From positions 868,001 through 932,000 of the forward strand of contig NZ_QZMU01000001.1 of assembly GCF_003932505.1 (NCBI RefSeq): 64,000 nucleotides of DNA. The letters are read 5' to 3'. The position numbers were made by a program, and so were the translations under genes. Under the pieces are notes generated by a model. That model had not been told where the DNA came from, ran no database searches, and was given only the letters and a program-made list of their open reading frames with translations. Positions 1 to 9,244 of this stretch are shown here, piece by piece. How positions within the stretch are numbered: the first letter of the stretch is position 1; each line of letters begins with the position of its first letter. The stretch is from Thiohalobacter thiocyanaticus (lineage in GTDB: Bacteria; Pseudomonadota; Gammaproteobacteria; Thiohalobacterales; Thiohalobacteraceae).

Positions 1-225
1 CTGCTGCCGTTGCGTGGTCTGCTGCACGGCCGGCGCTACACCGTGGCCTGGAGCCTGTTCCTGGCCATCGCCTACTTCGCCCATGCCCTGGTCGAGCTCT
101 ACAGCAGCCCGGCCGACCGGCTCTATGCCGGGATCGAGCTGATGACGACTCTCACCTGGTTCGTGGCCGGGATTGGGTATGTGAGATCCACCAGGGACGA
201 GGGCCGAGGTTCCAGGGACGAGTAA
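1..225 (+). CDS. DUF2069 family small membrane protein, 5' end missing
   Basis: This is the C-terminal 74 residues of a small inner-membrane protein that runs in from the left edge, so its start is not visible. Two hydrophobic stretches can be seen (around WSLFLAIAYFAHALVEL and ELMTTLTWFVAGIGYV), and the segment begins with LLPLRGLLHGRRYT, which I recognise as typical of the DUF2069 family. Members are often found beside hda in gammaproteobacteria, as here. The function of the family is unknown. The charged tail after the last membrane segment (RSTRDEGRGSRDE) is polar and may be lineage-specific. It converges on hda. Confidence 0.7.
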   Translation: MLPLRGLLHGRRYTVAWSLFLAIAYFAHALVELYSSPADRLYAGIELMTTLTWFVAGIGYVRSTRDEGRGSRDE

Positions 226-226
226 C

Positions 227-306
227 GTAGGTCGGGTTAGCCTGCAAGGCGTAACCCGACATGCCGCGGCGGGTGTCGGGTTACGCTGCGCTAACCCGAC
301 CTACGT
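227..306. repeat. CGGGTTA-type palindromic repeat, two-hairpin copy
   Basis: Directly after the stop of the DUF2069 gene, GTAGGTCGGGTTAG is followed by CGTAACCCGAC, then by a second inverted pair, TGTCGGGTTACG and CTAACCCGACCTACGT. The outer ends are complementary, so the unit can fold as two small hairpins or one long one. Related copies lie at 5714-5750, 30680-30718, 52145-52186, 53799-53877 and 57269-57358, always between genes. This is a REP-like dispersed repeat and no transposase is nearby. Confidence 0.85.
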
Positions 307-311
307 ACTGC

Positions 312-335
312 AGAAAAACCTGTAAAGGTTTTTCT
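312..335. terminator. candidate bidirectional intrinsic terminator
   Basis: AGAAAAACC and GGTTTTTCT form a perfect 9-bp stem around a 6-base loop. The 5' arm is A-rich and the 3' arm T-rich, so it can act in both directions. It lies between the convergent DUF2069 gene and hda, which is where a shared terminator is expected. The stem is AT-rich and short, so termination is inferred. Confidence 0.45.
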
Positions 336-340
336 ACGTC

Positions 341-1051
341 TCACGTCTCACGTTCCAGCACCTGCTTGATGAACGGAATGGTCAGGCGCCGCTGCGCCTG
401 CAGCGACACCGTGTCCAGCCGCTCCAGCAGCGCGCACAGACTGGCGAGGTCACGCGGATAACGTTTGATCAGGTAGCCGGCGACCTCATCCGGCAGATCC
501 AGGCCGCGGCCGCTTGCACGCAGCTGCAGCACCCGGATGCGGTCGGCATCGTCCAGCGGCCGCAGGCCGAACACCAGCCCCCATTGCAGACGCGAAACCA
601 GGTCGGGCAGCATGAAACCGCACTGGTCCGGCCGCGACTGCGCGGCCAGCAGCAGCCGTCCGCCCTGCTGCCGGACCCGGTTGTAGAGCGCGAACAGGAC
701 TTCCTCCCACTCACGCCTGCCGGCCACCTGCTCGAGGTCGTCCAGTGCCAGCAGGTCGATGCCTTCCATGCCCTCGGCCAGTACCGCCGGCGACGGCAGC
801 TCCGGCGCGGCCAGGGACAGGTAGAAGGCCTGTCCGCCCTGGCCATTGACCTGCTGCGCGGCTGCCATCAGCAGGTGCGACTTGCCCTCTCCGGGGCGGC
901 CCCAGAGAAAAAAGCTCCCCGATTCGCGCTGTTCAACGAAGGTCTGTAACTGCTGCAGCGACTCCCGGTTCGGTCCGGGATAAAAATTCGCGAAGCGGGC
1001 GCGATCCGGAAGACGCAGCTGCAGGGCGAGTTGCTGCAGGGTCGTGGCCAT
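341..1051 (-). CDS. hda: DnaA regulatory inactivator Hda
   Basis: Hda is a DnaA-like AAA+ protein. With the DNA-loaded beta clamp it stimulates ATP hydrolysis by DnaA after initiation (RIDA) and so limits re-initiation. The 236-residue length fits the family. A clamp-binding-like motif QLALQL is at residues 7-12, Walker A GRPGEGKS at about 51-58 and Walker B LLALDD at about 101-106, followed by the lid region and a C-terminal helix ending QVLERET. It is the last gene of a tight minus-strand cluster, 6 bp after perM. The perM-hda order next to purM is the one I know from Pseudomonas and related bacteria. Confidence 0.93.
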   Translation of the reverse strand: MATTLQQLALQLRLPDRARFANFYPGPNRESLQQLQTFVEQRESGSFFLWGRPGEGKSHLLMAAAQQVNGQGGQAFYLSLAAPELPSPAVLAEGMEGIDLLALDDLEQVAGRREWEEVLFALYNRVRQQGGRLLLAAQSRPDQCGFMLPDLVSRLQWGLVFGLRPLDDADRIRVLQLRASGRGLDLPDEVAGYLIKRYPRDLASLCALLERLDTVSLQAQRRLTIPFIKQVLERET

Positions 1052-1057
1052 GACGAT

Positions 1058-2113
1058 TCAGGCTTCCCGGTACAAGTCGCTGTTCAGATACCGGGCGCGC
1101 AGTTCACGCACCCCCACCATGATCACGGCAGCCGCGGGCAGGGCCAGCAGTACCCCGACGAAACCGAACAGGGCCCCGCCGGCCATCACGGCGAAGATCA
1201 CCGCCACCGGATGCAGACCGATGCGATCGCCGACCAGGTAGGGTGTCAGGAGGAAGGATTCCAGCAGCTGGCCGACGCCGAACACGGCCAGCACCCCGAC
1301 CAGCGGCAGCAGCTCCTGGAACTGCATCAGAGCCGCGCCGCCGGCCAGCAGCACGCCGACGATCACGCCCAGGTAGGGCACGAAGCTGACCAGCCCGGCC
1401 AGCATACCGAACAGCAGCGCCAGATCCAGCCCGACCCAGTACAGACCGATGGCATAGACCGTGCCCAGCGCCAGCATCACCAACAGCTGGCCGCGCAGGA
1501 AGGCCGCCAGGGTGCTGTCGGTCTCCCGGGCCAGCCGCGTGACCTGCGGCTCGATGGCGCGCGGCAGCAGTTCATGGATACCGGCGATCAGCTGGTTCCA
1601 GTCGCGCAGCAGGTAGAAGGTCACCAGCGGAATCAGCACCAGATTGGCCAGCACGCCGAAGATCACCAGCCCGGAGCTGGACAGGGCCTGGAACAGCCCG
1701 GCGGCCACCCCGCCGGCCTGCTGCCAGTGCGCGGCCAGCGCCTCACGCAGGCGCTCGACATCCAGGCCGCCGCCCGGTTCGCTGTCGAACAGACCCGCCA
1801 CCAGCGGCAGCAGGTGGCGCTGCCCCCAGTCGAGATAGGTCGGCAGCCGCTGCACGAAGGCCCGGATCTGGGATTCCAGCACCGGGATCAGGATCAGGAT
1901 GGCCAGCACCAGCGCCCCGAACAGCAGCACGAACACCAGGGTGACCGCGAGTGTGCGCGAGATCCGCCCCGCCAGGCGGTTAACCAGCGGATTGCCCAGG
2001 TAGGCCAGCAGCGCTGCGCTCAGGAAGGGCGTAAGCACCGGACCGAGCAGGTAGATCAGCCCGGCCCCGATCAGCGCCAGGACCAGCAGCAGCCAGAAAC
2101 GTTCATGCTTCAT
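1058..2113 (-). CDS. perM: AI-2E transporter family (PerM-like) membrane protein
   Basis: This is a 351-residue polytopic inner-membrane protein of the AI-2E exporter/PerM family, whose substrates are poorly defined. The N-terminus (MKHERFWLLLVLALIG) starts a membrane segment. Two further hydrophobic blocks, a central polar domain and a C-terminal bundle with GVGQLLESFLLTPYLVG and DRIGLHPVAVIFAVMAGG are typical. The ATG at 2113 overlaps the stop of the upstream CDP-alcohol gene as ATGA, which supports this start. The same frame stays open upstream to 2671, but only because of a frameshift in that gene, so the two are separate proteins. Confidence 0.88.
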   Translation of the reverse strand: MKHERFWLLLVLALIGAGLIYLLGPVLTPFLSAALLAYLGNPLVNRLAGRISRTLAVTLVFVLLFGALVLAILILIPVLESQIRAFVQRLPTYLDWGQRHLLPLVAGLFDSEPGGGLDVERLREALAAHWQQAGGVAAGLFQALSSSGLVIFGVLANLVLIPLVTFYLLRDWNQLIAGIHELLPRAIEPQVTRLARETDSTLAAFLRGQLLVMLALGTVYAIGLYWVGLDLALLFGMLAGLVSFVPYLGVIVGVLLAGGAALMQFQELLPLVGVLAVFGVGQLLESFLLTPYLVGDRIGLHPVAVIFAVMAGGALFGFVGVLLALPAAAVIMVGVRELRARYLNSDLYREA

Positions 2114-2671
2114 GGGAAACGCCCCGTGCCGCGCTTGCTGTTCCAGGCGCGCCAGCTCCAGGTCCAGACATAGTCCGCGCCACTGAGCACGGTGGTGGCC
2201 AGCACCGTATACACCAGGTACGTCAGCCAGGCCGCCGGCACCAGGCCGATCTGCGCGCCCAGGGCGATCAGCACCAGCAGGATCTGGGCCAGGGTGTTGA
2301 TCTTGCTGATCACCGACGGCTCGGCCTCCAGCGCGGCAATGCGCACATGGTAGACCACCGCGCCGCCGAGAGATCAGGTCACGCGCCACCACCACCACCG
2401 CCAGCCAGACCGGGATCACGCCCAGCCCGCCCAGGGTCAGGTAGCAGGAGATCAGCAGCAGCTTGTCGGCCAGCGGATCCAGCAGCCCGCCCAGGCGGGT
2501 GGTCCAGCCGTAGCGTTTGGCCAGAAAGCCGTCCAGGCCGTCGGAGGCGCCGGCGACGAGAAACAGCAGCAGGGCCAGGCCGAACTGCTCGCGCAGCAGC
2601 AGCAGCACGATCGGCGGCACCAGCAGGAACCGGAACACCGTGATCAGGTTGGGGATGACGCTCGGACGCAT
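2110..2671 (-). pseudogene. PgsA-like CDP-alcohol phosphatidyltransferase, frameshifted
   Basis: Family members transfer a phosphatidyl group from CDP-diacylglycerol to an alcohol such as glycerol-3-phosphate at the inner membrane. The N-terminal part shows the CDP-alcohol signature as DGLDGFLAKRYG...GGLLDPLADK. After VVVARDLIS near 2370 the reading frame breaks. The rest continues in another frame from VVYHVRIAALEAEPSVISKINT to the stop at 2110. One base too many (or two missing) at ATC-T-CTC-GGC explains it. The repaired product would be about 187 residues, a normal length for PgsA. Whether it makes phosphatidylglycerol phosphate or another lipid is unclear. The break may be a sequence error, since the downstream half is fully conserved. 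Confidence 0.75.
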
Positions 2672-2679
2672 CGCTCACC

Positions 2680-3750
2680 TCAGCGGGGCGTGAGCCGGTA
2701 GACCGGTTCCGGCGCCGCGGCATCGCGTTCCAGCACGCGACCGATATCGAGCAGGCGTTCCAGGGTCTGGCGTTCACCGTCCAGGGCCAGCAGCAGATCC
2801 AGGTCATTGCCCTCCACTGCCAGCACTTCCACGTCGCGCACCGGCGTGAGCTTCGCCAGGTAATCCAGAACGCGGGCATAATCGTCCAGCGACAGCACAT
2901 CCCGGACCCGGATGCGCTCAACCTGCTCGGCGGCACCCAGCGCGCGCACGGCCAGGCGCAGGGCCAGGCGGTCGGCGGCCAGGTGCAGGCCTTCGGCCAG
3001 GGCCTCTGAGGCATTCACACCGGTGCTCTGCCATTGCCATAAACAAGCCGGTCCTGCCGATATGCAAGGGTCAACGCCGCGGCCACCAGAGCCGCCGACG
3101 CCGGACTGAGCCGTCCTGCACACCAGCTGGGGATGTTAACATGCGCGAGGCGGCCACAACGGTCTCGTCCCGAGAAACCGCCCCATACATCGGCCCAATA
3201 GCCACCGGCCATGATCCTCCCAGATTCCGCATCGGGAACAGCCCGGCAGGCCGCGTTGTCGCGCGCCAACCCGCACAGCCATCTTCGGCAGGGGATGTTC
3301 GCTGTCGGCCGCGATCAGGCGCCGCTGCTCGCCGCCCACGGCCAGCCACAACAGCAAGGGAGGCCGTTCCCGGCCCCACACGGGCAGTCCCTGTTCGCGC
3401 AGGACCCGTTCCACGGCGCTGCCGTCGAAGCGCACCTTCAGCTCCAGCGCTCCGGAGCCGGGCGCCCCGGCATCCAGATAGTGGAACTGCTGGACATACT
3501 GTTCCGGCTGCGCGAGCAGGGCCTCGATGCCGACCAGGCGGGCGGCATCGCGCTCCCCGGTCACGCGCACCAGCAGTCGGGTCATGGCCTGCCGCAGGGC
3601 CTCGGCCCGGGCCGCATCGGAACGCTCCGCCACCGGGACCTGAACCTCGTACATGTTATCGACCGCCCCGGCCGGAGCGCTCAGCAGCGCGCCGAGCAGG
3701 GCCAGGACCAGCAGCAGGGTCCGGGCGGGTGACAGACGGTATTCACTCAT
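2680..3750 (-). pseudogene. DUF2066 periplasmic protein, multiply frameshifted
   Basis: The product starts at ATG 3750 with a signal peptide ([19 protein letters not shown]... cut near PAGA), followed by the typical [20 protein letters not shown]...LLVRVTGERDAARL region. From about 3340 to 3040 recognisable pieces alternate among all three minus frames, for example FPMRN, ADVWGGFSG, VVAASRM, GRLSPASA and LAYRQDR. The normal C-terminus (WQWQSTGVNASEAL to VYRLTPR) then resumes to the stop at 2680. Several indels are needed to repair it. It heads the pgsA-like-perM-hda cluster, divergent from purM, as expected for the family. The function of DUF2066 is unknown. This is either a decaying gene or a badly determined stretch. 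Confidence 0.7.
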
Positions 3751-3799
3751 GGTCTTGTTTCCGATCAGGATCGTCTCGTATTGGGGACCGGTTGCGCGG

Positions 3800-3805
3800 T
3801 ACAAT
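3800..3805 (+). promoter_or_regulatory. candidate -10 element for purM
   Basis: TACAAT, one mismatch from the sigma-70 consensus, lies 60 bp upstream of the purM GTG in the short divergent gap. No good -35 is seen at 16-18 bp (TTGGGG is only 13 bp away). I saw no clear PurR operator. Confidence 0.3.
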
Positions 3806-3865
3806 AGCACAAATGCATTCGCGGCCCGTCCCCCGACGGCACGCCCCCTACTGGAGATCGTCGCA

Positions 3866-4909
3866 GTGAGTTCCCGTTCCCCCGAAGGCCCGCTCAGCTA
3901 CAAGGCTGCGGGCGTGGACATCGACGCCGGCAATGCCCTGGTCGAACGCATCAAACCCGCGGTCAGGGCCACCCGGCGCGAAGGTGTGCTGGGCGGACTC
4001 GGCGGCTTCGGTGGACTGTTCGAACTGCCCCGGGACAAATACCGTAACCCGGTGCTGGTCTCCGGCACCGACGGCGTGGGCACCAAGCTCAAGCTGGCCA
4101 TCGAAACCAACCGCCACGACGGCATCGGCATCGATCTGGTGGCCATGTGCGTCAACGACATCGTGGTCACCGGCGCCGAACCGCTGTTCTTCCTCGACTA
4201 CTACGCCACCGGCCAACTGGACGTCGACACCGGCGCGGCCGTGGTCGAGGGCATCGCCGCCGGCTGTCGCCAGGCCGGCGCGGCGCTGATCGGCGGTGAG
4301 ACCGCCGAGATGCCGGGCATGTACAGCAGGGGCGACTATGATCTCGCCGGCTTTGCCGTCGGCATCGTGGAGAAGGACAGGATCATCACCGGGGAGACCG
4401 TCCGTCCCGGTGATGCCCTGCTGGCACTGGGGGCCAGCGGGCCGCATTCCAACGGCTACTCGCTCGTCCGCAGCGTCCTGGAACGCACCGGCGCCGACCT
4501 GGCGCAGCCCCTGGGCGACGCCACGCTGGGCGATGCCCTGCTGGCCCCCACCCGCATCTATGTCAGATCCATTCTGGCCCTGCTGGAGCAGGTCGAGGTG
4601 CGGGCGCTGGCGCACATCACCGGTGGCGGACTGCCGGAGAACCTGCCGCGGGTCCTGCCCGCCGGCTGCCGCGCCCGGCTGGACGCCGCCAGTTGGGACT
4701 GGCCCGAGGTGTTCCGCTGGCTGCAGGACGGCGGCGACATCGCCGAGGCCGAGATGTACCGCACCTTCAACTGCGGCGTGGGCATGGTGATCGCGGTGCC
4801 CGCCGACCAGGCTGACACCGCGCTGGCATCCCTGCAGTCCAGCGGCGAACGGGCCTGGCGCATCGGCGAGATCGCTGCCGGCGAGGCCGCGGTCGAATTC
4901 AGCCGCTGA
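3866..4909 (+). CDS. purM: phosphoribosylformylglycinamidine cyclo-ligase (AIR synthetase)
   Basis: PurM converts FGAM and ATP to aminoimidazole ribonucleotide, the fifth step of de novo purine synthesis in the cytosol. The 347-residue length is normal. [10 protein letters not shown] is at about 67-76, and [11 protein letters not shown] and [11 protein letters not shown]-like ([12 protein letters not shown]) motifs are present. The GTG at 3866 is chosen because GGAG lies 9 bp upstream (3853-3856) and the N-terminus then begins [19 protein letters not shown], as in homologs. A longer reading frame upstream runs back into the divergent DUF2066 gene. purN follows after 17 bp. Confidence 0.95.
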   Translation: MSSRSPEGPLSYKAAGVDIDAGNALVERIKPAVRATRREGVLGGLGGFGGLFELPRDKYRNPVLVSGTDGVGTKLKLAIETNRHDGIGIDLVAMCVNDIVVTGAEPLFFLDYYATGQLDVDTGAAVVEGIAAGCRQAGAALIGGETAEMPGMYSRGDYDLAGFAVGIVEKDRIITGETVRPGDALLALGASGPHSNGYSLVRSVLERTGADLAQPLGDATLGDALLAPTRIYVRSILALLEQVEVRALAHITGGGLPENLPRVLPAGCRARLDAASWDWPEVFRWLQDGGDIAEAEMYRTFNCGVGMVIAVPADQADTALASLQSSGERAWRIGEIAAGEAAVEFSR

Positions 4910-4926
4910 GCCGGCGCGCCCGATCC

Positions 4927-5583
4927 ATGTCAGCACCCGCCGGCAAGCTGCCCATTGTCATCCTGATCTCCGGCCGCGGGAGCAACCTGCAGGCCATCAT
5001 CGACCAGGCCGTGAGTGGCGGGTTGCCGGTCGAGATCCGCGCCGTGATCAGCAATGTCCCCGGCGTCCATGGACTGGAACGCGCCCGCCAGGCCGGCATC
5101 GAGACGCAGGTACTGGACCACAGGGGCTTCCCCGACCGCGCGACCTACGACCGCGCCCTGATGGAACTCATCGACGGCTATGCCCCGGGCCTGGTGGTGC
5201 TGGCCGGCTTCATGCGCATCCTGACCCCGGACTTCGTGCGCCACTATGCCCGGCGGCTGCTCAACATCCACCCCTCCCTGCTGCCGCGCCACCGCGGCCT
5301 GAACACCCATGCCCGGGCGCTGGAGGAAGGGGATGCGGAACACGGTGCCAGCGTGCACCTGGTCACCGAGGAACTCGACGGCGGGCCGGTGCTGATCCAG
5401 GCGCAGGTTCCCATCCGCCCCGACGACGACCCCGACACCCTGGCAGCCCGGGTGCTGGAACAGGAGCATCGCCTGTACCCGGAAGCGATCCGCTGGTTCG
5501 CCGAGGGGCGGATCGATTTCGATGGCGAGCAGGTGCGGCTGGACGGACGGCCGCTGACCGAGCCGGTGCGGCTGGAGACATAG
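4927..5583 (+). CDS. purN: phosphoribosylglycinamide formyltransferase
   Basis: PurN transfers a formyl group from 10-formyl-THF to GAR, the third step of purine synthesis. The 218-residue protein has the N-terminal loop ISGRGSNLQAII, the catalytic region NIHPSLLPRHRGLNTHARAL (Asn, His) and the later Asp-containing HLVTEELDGGPVL. This arrangement is typical of folate-dependent formyltransferases. It is cotranscribed with purM in the usual purMN pair. Confidence 0.95.
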   Translation: MSAPAGKLPIVILISGRGSNLQAIIDQAVSGGLPVEIRAVISNVPGVHGLERARQAGIETQVLDHRGFPDRATYDRALMELIDGYAPGLVVLAGFMRILTPDFVRHYARRLLNIHPSLLPRHRGLNTHARALEEGDAEHGASVHLVTEELDGGPVLIQAQVPIRPDDDPDTLAARVLEQEHRLYPEAIRWFAEGRIDFDGEQVRLDGRPLTEPVRLET

Positions 5584-5601
5584 GCTTACCGCTTGACCCG
5601 G

Positions 5602-5806
5602 CAAGAGCAAAGAGCGCCACGGAATACACGGAAAGCACGGAAATTTTTTAATGCGAATCCGTTTTGTTTGCAAGTTGGGTTGGTGCAGCGTGACCTGACA
5701 GTTTTGGCACCAATGTCGGGTTACGCCCTACGGGATAACCCGACTTACGTTCCCTGCATTATTCTTGTCCGTGCTTTCCGTGTATTCCGTGGCGCTCTTG
5801 ATCTTG
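5602..5806. repeat. nested palindromic element: ACGGAATACACGGAA arms around a CGGGTTA repeat
   Basis: The left arm (GAGCGCCACGGAATACACGG from 5612, preceded by CAAGAGCAA) is the reverse complement of the right arm (CCGTGTATTCCGTGGCGCTC inside 5768-5806, followed by TTGATCTTG). Between them sits a CGGGTTA-type palindrome at 5714-5750. The same arms recur at 60963-61130 and in diverged form at 52020-52225, in each case around different inner sequence. It fills the gap between purN and the DUF3108 gene. Confidence 0.8.
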
Positions 5807-5854
5807 TCCAGGCGGCAACCTGACAAAACCAGCCCGGCCGCATACACTCAAACG

Positions 5855-6604
5855 ATGCGCCCGCATCCACGCCATAGTCTTTCCCGTGCCCGCCTGCCGC
5901 TGTGGCTGTGGCTTGCGCTGCTCCTGCTCCCGCCGGCCGCAGCCGCGGACGAACTGCCCTACCCCGCCTTCACCGCCCTGTACCGGCTCTACGTCAACCA
6001 GCTCGCCATCGGCCATCAGGAGATCACCCTGGTGGCAGACCCGGACGGCGGCTACCGCTACAGCGCCAAGACCGATTCCGTCGGCATCGCCGCCCTGCTG
6101 CGCGACGACACCCTGCGCGAGCTGAGCCGCTTCGACTACCACGACGGCCGCATCCGCCCGCACGAGTATGAATATCATCATGAGCGCAAGGATCAGGAGC
6201 GCCACGTCCGGATCCATTTCGACCACGCGAGCGGACAGGTCGTCAACGATGTCCAGGGCGAGCGCTGGCAGATGGAGATACCCGATGACGCCCTGGACAA
6301 GCTGGTGGTGCAGCTGGCCCTGATCCTGGATCTGCAGAACGGCAAACGGGAAGCGGAATATGCCGTCGCTGACGGAGGACACCTGAAGACCTTCCGCTTC
6401 CGGCTTCGCAGGCAGGAGAGCCTGCAGACCCCGGCGGGCAGGTTCCACACACTGAAGCTGGAACGACTGCGCGAGGATCAGGACCGCACCACCTACCTGT
6501 GGGTCGCACCCGACCTGGATTACCTGCCGGTACAGATCCGGCAGATCGAGCACGACAGCGGCCGGGAATATCTCAGCCAGCTGCTGACACGGGATTTATT
6601 ATAA
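5855..6604 (+). CDS. DUF3108 periplasmic protein
   Basis: This 249-residue exported protein of the DUF3108 family is usually found just after purMN. It has a signal peptide (leucine-rich core LPLWLWLALLLLPPAAAA, cut near AAADE). The mature part is rich in beta-strand patterns, with YRLYVNQLAIGHQEITL near its start and TPAGRFHTLKLERLR...TYLWVAPDLDYLPVQI near the end, the usual conserved tail. No enzymatic motif is visible and the function of the family is unknown. The ATG at 5855 is chosen because the signal peptide follows at once. The frame extends further upstream only into the repeat. Confidence 0.8.
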   Translation: MRPHPRHSLSRARLPLWLWLALLLLPPAAAADELPYPAFTALYRLYVNQLAIGHQEITLVADPDGGYRYSAKTDSVGIAALLRDDTLRELSRFDYHDGRIRPHEYEYHHERKDQERHVRIHFDHASGQVVNDVQGERWQMEIPDDALDKLVVQLALILDLQNGKREAEYAVADGGHLKTFRFRLRRQESLQTPAGRFHTLKLERLREDQDRTTYLWVAPDLDYLPVQIRQIEHDSGREYLSQLLTRDLL

Positions 6605-6615
6605 CTGCAGATTCA

Positions 6616-6675
6616 AGATACAAGTTGCAAGATACAAGGCAAAACCCATTGACTTGTATCCTGCAACTTGCATCT
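6616..6675. repeat. inverted repeat between the convergent DUF3108 gene and hisC
   Basis: AGATACAAGTTGCAAGATAC is followed 17 bp later by its near-perfect reverse complement, giving a stem of about 23 bp. It lies between convergent stop codons and may block read-through, but it has no clear T-tract. Confidence 0.6.
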
Positions 6676-6696
6676 CAGGCCCGCAGGGCCTGTTCG

Positions 6697-7788
6697 TCAC
6701 AAATCCAGAATCTCCTGCATCGCCGCGATGAAGGCGGCATTCTCCTCCGGCGTGCCCACCGTCACCCGCAGGCAGTCGCTCAGCATGCCGCCGGCCGGGC
6801 TGAGGTTCTTGATCAGGATGTTGCGCTCGCGCAGCCCGGCAAAGATGGCGTCGGCCTCGCCGGCGGCGGTGCGGAACAGGATGAAGTTCGCCTCGGAGGG
6901 ATACACCGTCAGGCTGGGCATGGCCGCCAGCGACTCGTGGAGCTGCGCCCGGTCGGCGCGGATCTGTTCGGTCTGGCCGTCCAGCACCTCGCGATGGTCC
7001 AGGGCGAACTCGGCGCTGGCCTGGGTCAGGACATTGATGTTGTAGGGCAGGCGTGTCTTGTCGATCTCGCCCAGCCACTCGGCGCGGCCGGCCAGCAGAC
7101 CCAGGCGCAGGCCGGCCAGCCCCATCTTGGAGACGGTACGCATCACCAGCAGGTTGTCATAGTCGGCCAGGGCGGCCATGAAGCTGTCGCCGGCAAAGGC
7201 GGCATAGGCCTCGTCCAGCACCACCAGCCCCGGGGCGGCCTGGATGATGCGATGGATATCCCCGGCCTCGAACAGGTTGCCGGTGGGATTGTTGGGATAG
7301 GCCAGGAACACCAGGGCCGGCTGCTGCGCCTCGATCGCACTCAGCATGGCCGCGGTATCCAGGCTGAAATCGTCCTGCAGCGGCACGCCCGCGAAGCGCA
7401 GGCCCACCACCTCGGCGATCATGCGGTACATGACGAAGGTCGGCTCCGGCGCCAGGACCACCCGGTCGGGACCGGCGACGGCCAGGGCCAGCATCTGGAT
7501 CAGCTCGTCGGAGCCGTTGCCCAGCAGCAGGTCCATACCCGCCGGCACACCCATTTCGGTCAGCAGCCGCTGTCTGAGGCGGGCGGCGGCCGGGTCGGGA
7601 TAACGGTTGAGACTGACATGACGCAGCCGCTCCAACCAGGCGCCGACCAGCTCCGGCGGCCAGGGATAGGGATTCTCCATGGCGTCGAGCTTGATGCAGT
7701 TGCCCGGATCCGGGACATGATAGGCCGACAGCGCCCGGATCTCGGGGCGGATCAGCCGCTCAATCCTGTGTGAGAGGTCTTCGCTCAT
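6697..7788 (-). CDS. hisC: histidinol-phosphate aminotransferase
   Basis: HisC is a fold-type I PLP enzyme that converts imidazole acetol phosphate and glutamate to histidinol phosphate. The 363-residue protein has YPNNPTG (about 164-170), DEAYAAF and the PLP-lysine region SKMGLAGLRLG with Lys near 221, plus the C-terminal NFILFRT and CLRVTVG motifs that bind the phosphate. It lies 10 bp after hisD. Many gammaproteobacteria have more than one hisC-like gene. The linkage to hisG and hisD supports the histidine role. Confidence 0.93.
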   Translation of the reverse strand: MSEDLSHRIERLIRPEIRALSAYHVPDPGNCIKLDAMENPYPWPPELVGAWLERLRHVSLNRYPDPAAARLRQRLLTEMGVPAGMDLLLGNGSDELIQMLALAVAGPDRVVLAPEPTFVMYRMIAEVVGLRFAGVPLQDDFSLDTAAMLSAIEAQQPALVFLAYPNNPTGNLFEAGDIHRIIQAAPGLVVLDEAYAAFAGDSFMAALADYDNLLVMRTVSKMGLAGLRLGLLAGRAEWLGEIDKTRLPYNINVLTQASAEFALDHREVLDGQTEQIRADRAQLHESLAAMPSLTVYPSEANFILFRTAAGEADAIFAGLRERNILIKNLSPAGGMLSDCLRVTVGTPEENAAFIAAMQEILDL

Positions 7789-7798
7789 GCGCGCGCGG

Positions 7799-9100
7799 CT
7801 ATTTCTTCACCCGGTACTCGGCCGAACGGGCGTGGGCGCTGAGCCCCTCGCCGCCGGCCAGTTCGGCCGCGGTCCGTCCCAGCGCGGAGGCGCCCTCGGC
7901 CGAGCAGTGAATGATGCTGGAACGCTTCTGGAAGTCGTACACCCCCAGCGGCGAGGAGAAGCGCGCCGTGCGCGAGGTCGGCAGCACATGGTTGGGCCCG
8001 GCGCAGTAGTCGCCCAGCGCCTCGGCGGTGTAGCGGCCCATGAAGATGGCGCCGGCGTGGTGGATCTGTCCGGACAATGCCTGCGGATCCGCCACCGAGA
8101 GTTCCAGATGCTCGGGGGCGATGTAGTCGGCCACCCGCGCGGCCTCGTCCAGATCGGCAACCTGGATCAGCGCACCGCGGCCGCCCAGCGAGGTGCGGAT
8201 GATCTCGGCGCGGCCCATTTCGGGCAGGAGTTTGTCGATGCTCTGCCGCACCCGCGCCAGGAAGTCCGCATCGGGACTGAGCAGGATGGCCTGGGCGTCC
8301 TCGTCATGCTCGGCCTGGGAGAACAGATCCATGGCGATCCAGTCGGGATCGGTCTGACCGTCGCAGATGACCAGGATCTCGGAGGGACCGGCGATCATGT
8401 CGATGCCGACCGCGCCGAACACCATACCCTTGGCGGTGGCGACATAGATGTTGCCCGGGCCGACGATCTTGTCCACCTGCGGCACCGTCTCAGTGCCATA
8501 GGCCAGCGCAGCCACGGCCTGGGCGCCACCGAGGGTGAACACCCGGTCCACTCCGGCAATGGCCGCGGCGGCCAGCACCAGGTCGTTGCTCTCGCCGTCC
8601 GGGGTCGGCACCACCATGATCAGCTCACGCACGCCGGCGACCTTGGCCGGAATGGCGTTCATCAGCACTGAGGAGGGATAGGCCGCCTTGCCACCGGGCA
8701 CGTACAGTCCGACCCGATCCATGGGTGTGACCTTCTGGCCCAGCACGGTGCCGTCGGCCTCGGTATAGGACCAGGATTCCAGCTTCTGGTGCTCGGCATA
8801 GGCGCGAATGCGTCCGGCAGCCATCTCCAGGGCGGCGCGACGCCCGGCCGGAATGCGCGCCAGCGCGGCCTGCAGGGCATCCGGCGCCAGTTCCAGCTCG
8901 GCCATGCCGGTAGCCTGCATGCGGTCGAACCGGTTGGTGTAGTCGACCAGGGCGGCATCGCCGCGGCGACGCACGTCCCCGAGGATATCGCGCACCGTCT
9001 GGTTGACCTGGTCATCGGATACGCCCTCCCAGGCCAGCAGGGCATCCAGCTGCGACCAGAAATCGGCGTCCCGGGTGGAGAGCTGCTTGATCTCGACCAT
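7799..9100 (-). CDS. hisD: histidinol dehydrogenase
   Basis: HisD is a zinc- and NAD-dependent enzyme that oxidises histidinol to histidine in two steps, the last steps of the pathway. The length of 433 residues is normal. The motifs [32 protein letters not shown] and [13 protein letters not shown], and APEHLEL with [18 protein letters not shown], match the family and carry the catalytic His/Glu and zinc ligands. It lies between hisG and hisC; the 144-bp gap to hisG holds a palindromic repeat. Confidence 0.95.
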   Translation of the reverse strand: MVEIKQLSTRDADFWSQLDALLAWEGVSDDQVNQTVRDILGDVRRRGDAALVDYTNRFDRMQATGMAELELAPDALQAALARIPAGRRAALEMAAGRIRAYAEHQKLESWSYTEADGTVLGQKVTPMDRVGLYVPGGKAAYPSSVLMNAIPAKVAGVRELIMVVPTPDGESNDLVLAAAAIAGVDRVFTLGGAQAVAALAYGTETVPQVDKIVGPGNIYVATAKGMVFGAVGIDMIAGPSEILVICDGQTDPDWIAMDLFSQAEHDEDAQAILLSPDADFLARVRQSIDKLLPEMGRAEIIRTSLGGRGALIQVADLDEAARVADYIAPEHLELSVADPQALSGQIHHAGAIFMGRYTAEALGDYCAGPNHVLPTSRTARFSSPLGVYDFQKRSSIIHCSAEGASALGRTAAELAGGEGLSAHARSAEYRVKK

Positions 9101-9146
9101 TGCGGTTGACTCGAAAGTTAGGGAACCTCTGATTAATTACAAAATA

Positions 9147-9236
9147 CCCGTCATTGCGAGCAAAGCGTGGCAATCTCGTAATGCAGAATCAACCGGTTGG
9201 AGATTGCCACGTCGCTGCGCTCCTCGCAATGACGGG
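9147..9236. repeat. CGTCATTGCGAG-type palindromic repeat
   Basis: CCCGTCATTGCGAGC, CGTGGCAATCTCG, GAGATTGCCACG and CTCGCAATGACGGG form an inverted repeat that fills the hisG-hisD gap. A longer relative is at 16645-16790. This is a common dispersed repeat type in proteobacteria, not a coding feature. Confidence 0.8.
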
Positions 9237-9244
9237 AATGACCC

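Noticed and set aside
1031-2173. A 380-residue Gln/His-rich frame opposite perM
   Set aside because: It is a shadow of the membrane protein gene on the other strand.
1058-2671. One 537-residue open frame joining a CDP-alcohol transferase to PerM
   Set aside because: The junction is nonsense sequence caused by a frameshift. The true end of the transferase lies in another frame and overlaps the PerM start as ATGA.
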